Positions 1-11,800 of a DNA stretch of 64,000 nucleotides are shown piece by piece. The translations under genes and the position numbers were made by a program. How positions within the stretch are numbered: position 1 is the stretch's first letter; each line of letters opens with the position of its first letter. The notes beneath the pieces are model-generated. The model saw only the letters and a program-made list of their open reading frames with translations, had not been told where the DNA came from and did no database searches. This DNA is from Sebastes aleutianus (taxonomy: Eukaryota > Chordata > Actinopteri > Perciformes > Sebastidae). Location: NCBI GenBank assembly GCA_916700875.1, contig CAKAKS010000031.1, forward strand, positions 17,637,148 through 17,701,147, in the 5' to 3' direction.

Positions 1-469
1 TGTAAGAGCTGTGTACTGTAGCTTCAAGCAAAAAAAATTTATATGGCATTGCTGACATTATTCTAACTTTGAAGCTTTTTTAAAAAGAATCAAATATCAG
101 AGTGTAATGTGAAAAAGGATGCCAGGAGCCACAGCGGCTAGATGTGTGTACTTGTCTGTGTGTGCATGACTGTGCAATGTGGTATAACTGTGTCTATGTG
201 CATGCAAGCTTCTGTTTAGGTGAGCTCGTGCATGCATGTATATGTACTGCATATAAATGTCTGTGTGTGTCAACACAGCTGCTTCATCCTTACGGCATCA
301 TAACAGACGTTAAAGGTTAATAACTCTGGTACCTTCAGAGGACTCATACATCTTACCTGGACATGTTTTAGCTGTTATAGTGTTCAAGACGTTAAAGAGA
401 AGTGCCTTACATAAAGAGGTCAATACGAGTCAGCCTGTGTAAACAGTGGTATATGTCTTCTGCGGCTCT

Positions 470-1138
470 GGAGGAGCTTTGTCATGTCTACGAGGCGGGG
501 ATGGCCTAACGAAAGATGCTGTTGAGTTGCATTATGGGAAGTGTAGGATCCAGGGTTGTCGTGCTAAAAGTCAGGATATCTCAGCCTTTAATCTGTGTCT
601 AAATTGCTGAAGTAGTCCTTTTAATTTCTTTCATATTCTCACGCACATAACAAAACACGCAAACCTACAATATATAGTTTTATTTTTGTTTATATTTTTT
701 TTTATTTTGTATAGAAAGTCAGAAAATAGTAAAAAAAAACACATTTATTTCTGCACAAACTGAAACTTCCACCGTACATTCCCTTGATATTCTCAAAGCT
801 AAACTAATTCTCTTCTGCTCCGCTGCTCGCTCGTTTCGCCACCGCTCTCTCTCTCTTGCTTCACCACTCACTTCTCCCATGCACACACACTCCCACAACT
901 CTAGTTCCCCCCCACCCCCCGACGTCGGTCACATTCCTGTTTTGCAAGACGGGCTTCACTAGATATGACTTTGTTTTTTTTATGCTTCCATGGAGTTTGT
1001 GTTGGAGTCTGAGTTGTGGTGGTGGCAGCTGGTTGTTTGTTGACGTTAGCGGGCTCCATTTATAACCCAACATTAGCTATGGTTGCACACTGGAGCTGAA
1101 AATAAGGCACCGCCAGATCCTACACACTGCACCTTTAA
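470..1138. mobile_element. MITE-like repeat with TTAA right end
   Basis: The right end reads tacacactgcacctttaa, finishing in TTAA at 1135-1138; similar right ends occur near 52081-52099 and 56680-56701. The interior (748-820) matches 41198-41268 closely, sharing ttatttctgcacaaac and gatattctca. The left boundary is not clear. Confidence 0.5.
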
Positions 1139-1144
1139 GCGTTT

Positions 1145-1348
1145 AATTAGTTGATCGACTAATCAGTTGTTCAACTAATCAACTTTTACATGCACAACTA
1201 CACACCTGTGTATGTATACCAAATCCAACTCTTGTTTTGCCTCTTCAGACATATTGCAGCACTTTCTTTTAAAGTATTTTTAGTAGTTGATAAGTGAATA
1301 ATCTGTTGAATACTTGATTATAAAGTAGGAATCCAGAGTTGCAGCCCC
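1145..1348. mobile_element. hAT-like MITE fragment
   Basis: Runs from ttagttgatcgactaatcag to agagttgcagcccc, the two ends of a common fish repeat built on GGGCTGCAACT and ATTAGTTGAT motifs. A related left end sits at 37866 and a right end near 62875. Confidence 0.45.
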
Positions 1349-2662
1349 AGAGATGATAAATCTCTATGTAGAGTTTTGGAGCCACATGCCAACATCCATA
1401 TGTGCTCTGTGGCTGTTTGGTTTACATACTGTATGTTTGTGAAAGGGATGTATACATCAATGTGTTCTTCCACTTCATAGCTAATGTACTCTGTCAGCTC
1501 TCCGTAAACACAGCTGAGGAAGACAAACTCTCGGAGACTATCATGTTTGTCTCATCATCATAAAAACAAAATGTTTTTTCTGTCTTGACTGATTCCCTGC
1601 AGAGAAAGAAAGAGTTCCTCTGCTAAATATAGAGCCAAGACTTGTTTGTGCGATCAGACATTTCTCATATGTGGTAATGAAAACACGTTTTAACTACATG
1701 AGCCCACGTGGCCGCTCTCTGCCAACTCTGCTCCGTCTCTCGCCCCTCTGCTGTGCATGTGTTTGTCGGGGATCTGAATGTATTCCTTTTAATTTCACCT
1801 TTTCTTCCCCCAGTGTAATGTTGTTTTAACGTTAGCCAAGTCAAGCAGACTAGTGCTTTTACTTTTACAATTCTTTCATGAGATGGCACTAATGGTTGGC
1901 TACAAAGCTCCTGCTCCATCCAGTACATTTAGTGTTTTAGGATAATTTATATCCTGCTCCCCCTGAACGTTTATCTCCGCTGGAAACAGCATGGTGCTAG
2001 TTGTAATAATTAGTCTCCCCTTGCTCTCCACTGTTAGGCGAAGAGAGGTCACTTTGAGAGGAATTTATTTCACAGAGCGAGCGAGGCGGCAACTGAAGTA
2101 AGACTTAAGGCTGCAGTTGCACCGCTGCTAAAACAAATGCCGTCTCTTTATTCCGCTGTACTGTTGAATTTTGCAGTGGAGTTATGCTAGCGCTGAACAT
2201 TTGGGAGCCAGCGGGGCTTGTTGAGAGCATGAATAAAAGAGTTCCTGGGGTGGAGTGGTGCAGGATCCTGCTGCGCCAGATTTAGATCTAAAACAGAGGG
2301 AGGAGAGAGACAGAGGGAGCAATGAAAGAGGGCAAAAGAGCTGCTGCTGCTGCTGGGACTGCTGACCGTCTGTATTGAGTATCAGAAGTCATAATATCCT
2401 TTGCAGTTTATGCATTCAGCAAATTGTCCATGACAATCTGCATGACATAACTCCACTCAGATTTATATGTATGTGTAATCAAACCTTCTCTGTCTCCTCA
2501 GCAGACCTGGCCCTTATTCAATAGATAATGTCATCAGCTAACTATGCTGAGCTATGTGACGGGCCTGTGTAATGGGGTGTGTGATGACGCCGGTTTTGAG
2601 TTCAGAGGGGGCTGCGTTTTGACCTGTCGGCGTGTGTGTGTTTGTGTGTGTTGATGTTCCAG

Positions 2663-2813
2663 CTGAACTCTCCGATGAACTCGGTCAGCAGCACGGAGGA
2701 CATCAAGCCCCCGCTGGGCCTCAACGGCGTGATGAAGGTGCCCGCCCAGCCCTCGGGCACGGTCCTGTCGCTCACCAAACACATCTGCGCCATCTGCGGT
2801 GACCGCTCCTCAG
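2663..2813 (+). CDS. rxra: rxra exon: end of A/B region, start of zinc finger 1
   Basis: Acceptor tgttccag and donor gtgagt. Begins [19 protein letters not shown] and ends at CAICGDRSS with the first two zinc-binding cysteines; one base of the next Gly codon is on this side. Confidence 0.95.
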
Positions 2814-5800
2814 GTGAGTGGCATCCGACTGTCATGGACGCCCACTGAATGACCACATGTAACGCGTAGTCGATCGATTAAAATATTTAGCTGCGATAAG
2901 CTGCATGATTGTCCATAGTTAATCGTGATTAATCGCAAATGAATCACATTTTTTATCTGTTCAAAATGTACCTTAAAGGGAGATTTGTCAAATATTTAAC
3001 ACTCTTATCAACATGGGCATGAATATGCTTGCTTTATGCAAATGTATGTATATATTTATTATTGGAAATCAATTAACAACACAAAACAATGACAGATATT
3101 GTCCAGAAACCCTCACAGGCACTGCATTGAAAAAGATATGCTCAAATCATAAACTCATGCCTAACAGGCAACAACAGCTGTCAGTGTGTCAGTGTGCTGA
3201 CTTGACTATAACTTGCCCCTAACTGCATGTGATTATCATAAAGTGGGCATGTCTGTAAAGGGGAGACTTGTGGGTACCCACAGATCTATCTTGAGGTCAG
3301 AGGTCAAGGGACCCCTTTGAAAATGGCCATGCCAGTTTTTCCTCACCAAAATTTAGTGTATGTTTGGAGCGTTATTTAGCCTCCTTCCCGACAAGCTAGT
3401 ATTGCATGGTTGGTACCAATGGATTCCTTAGGTTTTTAGTTTGATATAATGCCAGTATCTTCACTGTAGCTTTAAAGCTGAGCCTGCTACAACCAAAAAA
3501 TCCCAAGTTGGGTTAATGCAAATTGTTAAGAAATAAAAGGAATTTGCATTCACACGTTATTATCGTGTTAACTTTGTCAGCCCCAGTAACGTGGAACAGT
3601 TATAGAAACAGTTACTTGTGGGAGAAGAATCAAAGAGTTAAAAGTATACAGTGCCTTTAGGGAGTTTTTTCCTTTTGTCGTTTGTTTTCATGACTCATCT
3701 GTACAAAATGACTCATAATGTCAAAGCTGGTTTGACTTAAAAATTCTTATAAATACATTAAAGCTATACATATGGGCTGACTGAAGTTACAGTAGGTTGA
3801 TTGGAGGTGACTAAAAGTGCACATGAGTCAAAGCCCCCAAAGTCTAACCAGGAATTCCTGGGAATTTTATATATAATTTAGGGAATAAAAATAATTTCTC
3901 AACAGCTGGGCTTACACAAGACTCCGTTATTACCGAATGAAAAGAAAGTGGGACTACCCAGCGTCTTGCTAAAGCCGGTGCTCTGACCGCACTGAGAAAC
4001 CTCCAAAGATGAACTTGGGTCAGAGAACAGCCCCACGGACCGCTCTGGCAGGACTACATGCTGTGGGAGATCTTCCTGGAAGGACAACAGTCAGAGGAAT
4101 TCCTCACAAATCTGGGCTAAATGGCAAGGAGGCCAGAAAGAAGCCGCTCCCGATGTACTGCACGTGAGGGCAGCAGCATAGAGGCACATGAAAGGAACTG
4201 ACATCATGAGGCAAAAGATGGTACGGTCTGATGAAACCAAACCAGCTGAAAAAGAAAAGCGCTGTGTCGGGAGGCACAACCCATCACTCATGGGAGAGAG
4301 ATGAAGCTGGATATCTAATTCACTGGACCGTTTTCGGTGTCATCCTGCGTCATCGGTGCTGCACGGACCCATGGGGGAAAAATCAAAACAATGTTTAATA
4401 GCGAGTCATACTTGATTTAACTGTGCTCGGAGGCTTCAGTTATCTTCTCTGGTGGTCTGAGCCGCAAAGAGCTAACAAGGAATCTGTTTCATTCCGTCAT
4501 ATATAACAAAAAAGGAGCTGTTAGGAACGAGGGGGAAAGAGACGTCCTGTACCACAGCATGATCTGAGAACAGCACCATAACGCCAATGCATGAGCCCCC
4601 CCCCCCCGCAGCTTGCCTTCAATAGGCTCTCTCTTTTCTTCCCCAGCCACCTCAGCATAACCCCCACACACACAGTCAGTTCGTTTTAATAGGTCTTTGA
4701 TCATAATTAGTCTTTTGCTACCTCAGAAGCGTGTTTCTGTGTGCTATTTGTGTGGCTGCATGCTATCTCAGACTGTAAAGGTTTTTGTTCTCAGGTCTCT
4801 TGAAGAACCTGCTACTACAGGCCCTGTCTACACATGTACAGATATTTTTAAAAACTGGTATTTTCCTCCACGTTTTGGCCTCTCGTCCACATGCAAACAC
4901 AGTTTTGGGTCATAAAAATGGACATTTTTGAAAACTCTGGTTCTTTTGTATCTGTGTGGACGTGTAAAACGGAGCGTTTGGGAAACGATGGCGTCCTCCC
5001 CTCATTTCGCTCATTGCCCATTGTTGCTTTGCATAATGAGCACGTGCAGAAACAATAACAAAGATGCCGGACTACCAGCTTTTTTAAAGCTTTGTTAGCA
5101 CTGCTCGGACTAATTACTACTTTACATTTACAGTCACAGGAGGCCAAAGCAGGGAACACATTAAACATGTTTAGATGTTTAGATGTTTGATCTCACTTGT
5201 GGTGACGTGTAAACATTACGGCGAGTATTTGGAATCGTTTTTACGTTCGAATGTGGACGGAGATATTTTGTAAATCAAAGGTCGAGAGTTTTTTTTTTTT
5301 TTAACGAAGGGGAAAATATCTGTATACGTGTAGACAGGGCCTTAAAGTTGCAGTGAACTCCATTATGATGTTGCTGTTCTGGTGGTCACTGGGCTGCAGA
5401 CAAGCAACTGACAACAACTAATGTGTCTGTCGATACCATGCTGCGGCGCTGTCTCCAACCTGACAACCTCATGTGTCAATTAGACAATAAGATGCTGAGA
5501 CAAAATGTGAAAATGTGACTCGGGAAAGATTCTCCATATGCATTAGACAAACCATCTCTGTCTCTCTCTCTCTCCTCAGGTAAACACTATGGGGTATACA
5601 GCTGCGAGGGCTGCAAAGGGTTTTTCAAAAGGACGGTGCGCAAAGACCTGACCTACACCTGTCGCGACAACAAGCACTGTGTGATTGATAAGCGCCAGAG
5701 GAACCGCTGCCAGTACTGCCGCTACCAGAAGTGTTTAGCCATGGGCATGAAGAGAGAAGGTACAGCACATACCGTAGAGGATAAAGTCCAACTTACCCAT

Positions 5801-8800
5801 TCCCTCAAGTCTGTACTAATCCACATAGACACACATTTACACGGGTATGGTAATCGGAGCGAAATATGGTGCTCCCTTTTTGGTTTGCAAACCTAACAAC
5901 TTTGCCTTTTCAGAAAAATGTATTTAAATTGATTGAGACAAGCATAGCACCTGAGCTATGACACCAAGGTTAGAAGAAGTCCCTTTCCGCTTGCTTCGTA
6001 GAAGTAAAGCAGCTTGTTTCCCATCTTGCCTCTATCCAGTTTTACAGAAGCAGCTGTAACTTTGCTCTGCTACATTGTGCTATTCATTGCAGCCACACTG
6101 TAGGCTCTAGTGTATTTACATATGTTCTGCTTCGAGCGCTACTTTGGGGGGGGTGGGGGGGGAATAATGCATTCAGCCGTTGCAGCCGCAGGAACCCAGT
6201 ATTGCCGGATGTGGAAACAGAGTGAGGGGTTTGTGAGAACAGGCAGTCCTCGGGGGAATTTGCTGATGTAGACTGGAGAAATAAAAACATAACAGTGGAG
6301 TTGTGTGAACGTCTGCTCCGTCTGCATCCTCTGGGTGTCACCGTTCGTGCCCTCCTGCTCCTAATTATTAGTATAAACTTTGAAGTTATGTGAGACAGCC
6401 TACCTAGTTATTGTGAACCGTGCTTAAGATACTCGACGCACAGAATGTAATCAAAGTAGTCAAACTGGATAATGTCTTGTAATTGCACGGCATGGGGAAA
6501 GCGTGCACCGCATTCCTCAAATTAGAGGCTGCTGATGGAATGCACGTACTGCTGCTACCCAAATGGATACAGGGATTTAATGAATCCCATGGTGAGGCCA
6601 CATATACAGAACATGTAGTTGTGGAGGACAGACCTTTCATCACACTTTCACTTTAAAAATATATCTTTAGTATCCATGTAAATGTGGTTAAAGAAATTCA
6701 ATCTGAAACAGGCATCTTTAACATAACGAGGGATACTTTCACACAAAGCTTTAGTTTTTTTACTGATGATACTTTGGAAAGCTTCCTGACGAACAAACAC
6801 TGCATGTTTGGCGATCTACTCCAGTGCATCATTGATCGTTTTTAAAGTCAGATAACATATCATCCCGATGTGGACAGGAAGGGCTTTATTTCGCCATTAA
6901 AGGATTTATTCAAGATGCAACAATCCAACATTCCTACAAACTTAAATCACTCCTCCTCCAACGCAGAAAACCCTTTCCTCTCTGAGCAGAGACTGGGGAT
7001 TATAGAATCATCCACTGTGACATTTACATGGTTGAGGTTTGACTACCATGAATGTCACACTGAACTCAGCTACAAGTCCTACTAAATTTAGCTTCCACAG
7101 TGACGGTACTTTTAAACTTCCATTTGCAACTTACAGGTAGAGGAAGTTGGGTAAAAAAGAGATATGAAAGGTTCTTACATGTGAAGTTCCTACAATAGTT
7201 AGTTTGAAAACACCAGTGGAGGCCAGCTGATGAATACTTTTTCGATGGGATTACCTAACATTTCTGCACAGTTTAGTTAGTTTGCCCTCGCTCAGCATAG
7301 TTAGCATGCTGTAATAAAATTTAATGACAGAAAATAGATTTGTAGATGGTGAACGTTTTTGGGACTGATCTTAAGCAAGCATCGACTTGTACTGAAAGAC
7401 AGCAGGAGCCACAAAAAATGATGGCTGCTGAGCTATAAACAGTGCTTTATAGGCCGAGTTTTGTGCTGAACTGAACGAAGGTGAGCGGCGCCCTCCTGCC
7501 TGCCTCACACCTACTGACAAAGAGAGGAGGGAGAGACCGCGCGCTGTTGGCAGAAGAGATGGTCACTGCGATTACTCTGAGCAACATTCATGGGAATGAA
7601 TTACAATACAATATATTTGAATATATTTCTTTCTTATTCCCTGATAAGTCGCTACATTTGTCGCTAACTAAAGTTGCTAAATCTAGTGAGAGAGGCGACA
7701 ACTCTGTATGGGGCTGTGAGCACGACATGATCAACTGTGTGGCGCGTGCGTATACATTTTACCGGCACGAAATTGAGTATATCTGAGAGTGATCGTCACC
7801 AGTCATGGGCGATCAAGCTGTTAATCGGCCTATTCCGGCCGATTGATCGGTACATCTCCACAGTGATGCATTCGCTTACTAATGTATGTATTGAAGTGCA
7901 TTTGAACAGTGATAGGTTAGAAAAAAGTGAATGAACTACAAATTGACTACAACTTAAACTGAACAAAACTATTCGAATCAGCAAAGTAATCTGTAATGGA
8001 TCAGTGTGCAAGTGCAAAACTGATTACTAAAAGAGGCATAGAAAAAGAAAACTTAAAAGCAATGTATCGCCATGGAAACAGGACACAGTGTCCGTATGTA
8101 TAAAGACTGAAGCCCTTTCACACAGACATTCCCTGTTAATGGATTGCGTGATCGATTGCATCCTCTTCATATTCACTCAATAAATGGGACCGGCTCTCGA
8201 GTACCGGTCTTTGAGAGTGACTCTGACTTGTAAAAATTGAGTTGAATACCCCCTGTGATTGTACAGCAAAGCACCTTTGAAAGATTACAGAGCCGATAAG
8301 ACCAGGAGGAGTCGGGTTGTGTGAGGGGGGTGGGGGGGGGGAGGGTTAGTGGGGGACGACACTTGCAGTCAGGTGTGAATTTTAACACTCCATGAGGGTG
8401 TTAAAAATATTAGTGCTCTCAGCAGTGCTGTTAAGCACTCTTTCGCACATTGCAACAAATCAATCACTGCCTCTCGCCATTATGGTCACCACGGTTACAG
8501 AATACAGATATAGAGTGTATAGATTATACTGAGCGAGCCAGGGGAGCTGAAGAAGCGTAGCAGGTGTTAACCAGGTGTGCATGTGCAGGTGCACAACACG
8601 AGAACAAGAAGAGTGCATGTTTTTTGGGGGGGATAAATGCATTTTGGATGGCGATTGTATCCGAGGCCAATTTGTCTTGACCTTTACTTGGCCTCCCCTC
8701 CCCTCCTTCTTGCTTTTATTTATATCATTGTTAGGCTCTTTACTCCTTTCAAGGATATTATCATTTACTGCCTTTTGCCTCACTCTCAGTGCTGCCTAAG

Positions 8801-11800
8801 CCTCCCCCTGCACCCCGAGGGCTGTGGTTAGAGAACAAGGCAGCAGTAGCCCAAAAGGCTAAGCGAATCCACAGAAAAACAGGATTAAATGAATTTATGC
8901 TCTCCCAGTCAGGAGAGGAGAAGAGGAGGAGGGGGGGGGGGGGTAGAATAAAGCTAACATGATTTCAGCCCTCCTCACCTCTCCCTGACTCCAACACAAG
9001 TATTCTACCCTTGGGCTGACCTCCACCGCCAGACAGCAGTTCCTCTAAAATGGGGCCCCTTTCCCACTCCTCCTCTAACAACCCCTGCTTCCCCCCAACA
9101 AGACCACGGCCTCTCTGATTCAGGACTTGGAATAGAAACCAGAGTAGGGGGAAACGTAAGACGACAGATCATCCCGCAAACCCAGTGTGTGTGATATGTG
9201 TGTGTGTGTGTGTGAGACAGGACGGTTCTCCAGGTGTGTATGTATGCTTGCGTGCTGACAATGAATTTCCAAAAGCCCTTTATCATTCAAAGCTTTATGT
9301 CCAAAACTTTTTTTTTTATTAATCCATGTGTGGAGGATAAACTTATAAAAAAAAGCCGCAGCACTTTTTTCCTGCGGTGTCTTGAATTAAGTAAATTATA
9401 GCCTTTTGAAAAGACAAAACACACACACACACGCATGGATCTTTTCCATCCTCACTTGAGGGTGGAGGTGCGGTTTCTCTTGCCTCGGCCGCAGTGAGTC
9501 TCTGTGTCTGCTCAGCACACAAACCACTTCCTGTGTCTCCTCGCCAAAGCCAATCAGATGACAGAACCAACACGGTTTTGCTTCAACCAGTTTTTACACA
9601 CAACATGAAGAAAAAAAAAAAAATCTACGAGACAGAGTCTTCATTCATTTGTGTTCTGGCTTTTTTTATGTAAGATGTTCTGTCGACCACGCATGGCCTA
9701 AAGAAGGAGCGACAGACCATACATTATTTATGTGTCTATAAATGATTTGTGTATAAACAGGAGCTGGCTGTTTGTCATTGAGCACTACATAAATAAAAAA
9801 AACACATCCCTTTGATAAGGAAGCTATGAGAAGTCCTTGAACATTTCCACGCTACTGCATTGTGCATAATGTAGGTCTAAGGTTGTAAATATATTCCATC
9901 CGTGCTGTCGAAAACAATTATTGATGATTTAACTCTCTTGGATATGTTTACCGTCATCATACATATGGGGTCATGCACTATTCACTGGCTTACACTTTGA
10001 CTGTAGCAGGCACTCGCACATGCAGACTTGACACAGGCAAGAGAGCACTCACTCAAGCATGCACACAAACTTTGTATGTACAAATATGTGTGTGTGTCGA
10101 TACAAATGAAGAGATGTATTCAGTTTTCTACTGATGTGTACCTGAGTATTGAGCAATAATTGAAGTATTTAATCAAAGGGAAGATTCAGTGTTGAAAGCT
10201 GTTCCATCTACTTATACAACTGCATTGCAAAACAACAACAAAAAAAGACATCTGCCTTGTCAAGTCATTTCATCGCAGATACATCCCGCATCATTTGTTT
10301 TTCTTTAGAGTAGAAAAAATAACGTACCAGTGTGGTTCCCACTGCAGTTCCCCTTTGTTTGGGAATGTCTCTAGAAATGAGTCGTGTTCAGTATCTCAAA
10401 CATTCAGACTCATTGTTGCACAAAGTTGATTTGGAAACAGGTGGAATAACCTCACCACATTGGCAGATTGATATTTGTCTTTCCACAAATAAATGACAAA
10501 ATTAATACAATCTGGATTTTGCAGTCCACCTCAGTGGTTAAGCAAAACAAAGAACAAGGTGAAAAGCACAGTCCTGACATCCTGATGAATGGAAGTCCAA
10601 TATTCACTCTTCTTTAAGCTCTTGTTTGGTCTCCACCAAATCTTTAGAATTATATGTGGCTCTATCGCAGCTACATTTTCCACTTTTTTCATCAGCTAGT
10701 CGCAAAATTTGTCTGCCATTTGGTGCTGGGCCGGCAGGAATAAGTCCTAACACCGTGAAATGAGTTAGCATTATAGCACTTCCGGTTCCCTCATCTCAAA
10801 GTCAATGGGTTTTTGAATGTGTTTTTAAGTTGGATGCCTGAAATAAGGTCTGTGGTTAACACAAGCTTAAGAGATTTTAACGTTTTGTTCTACGGCATAA
10901 AATACGTAAATAAATATCCCACTTTTGAATTTTGAAGCTTTTACTTCTCTTAAAAAAGGCAGTTGCTAACAAGTGGCTAAATGAGACTACTAAACGTCAT
11001 CATACCAAACACTAGCCTTTAGCTTAGTGGTGGTGACGTAAAGTCATGCAACTGCGGTGTAGATTGTTTATAGCCTAATGTTAGCTCTTTACTTCTGGCG
11101 ATTGCATTTATCATTTGTGGAGATTATCTTGCAGAATTTTTTTTTTATCATAAACATTTGCCACAGAGCTTATTTCGTGCAATAATTCAAAACCCAATGG
11201 AAAAATCCCATTGGCTTTTTGTCGAGGGAACCAGTGTGATGCTAACTTCTGGGTTGGCCTTCAAAAATACAGCATCCCTGCAGCACTATTTGGGCCAGAA
11301 CTTGTTTGCTGACAACAGCTTCCTGCTGCTGCTTGAAACAGGGCTGATGATGAATGAAGCAAGAGTGAATCAAAACAGTAAATGTGTTGAAAAACCAAAA
11401 CAATTAGCTAAAAGAGGCTAAAAGAACCCCGGAGTCGGGTAATAATTCTCTGTGAGTCATTACGAGTGACCATTTTCACATTACCAATAGTCATTTAATA
11501 TTTTATAACTACTTGACTTGTACAGTATGGAGTCGTTTCCATAGAAAACCCTTGCTTAGTAATCAAAACCATGTAAGCTTGCAATGCTGAATCTTTTCTG
11601 TTAGCATACATGTGCTCTTGAACACATGTTGACGTCAAAAAACAGCAGTAGTGACCGGAACCAGTTTTGTTACATGCAGCCGTTCAGGAGGAGCGCCAGC
11701 GAGCCAAGGAGAGAAATGAGAACGAGGTGGAGTCCACCAGCTGCGCCAACGAGGACATGCCCGTGGAGAAGATTCTGGAGGCCGAGCAGGCGGTGGAACC

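Larger units (their letters stand above)
1..2662 (+). other. rxra intron upstream of the first visible exon
   Basis: Non-coding. Holds a MITE-like repeat (about 470-1138) and a short hAT-like fragment (1145-1348). I see no exon of the missing rxra N-terminus here. Confidence 0.7.
2814..5579 (+). other. rxra intron
   Basis: About 2.8 kb, made largely of three mobile elements (2860-3588, 3652-4340, 4819-5342). No coding sequence seen. Confidence 0.8.

Noticed and set aside
4091..4291. Minus-strand frame in the Tc1-like relic
   Set aside because: The transposon resemblance is at nucleotide level in the opposite sense; the frame is incidental.
8380..8406. Small hairpin TTTTAACAC...GTGTTAAAA
   Set aside because: Short, in an intron, with no context to suggest function beyond chance or a decayed repeat.
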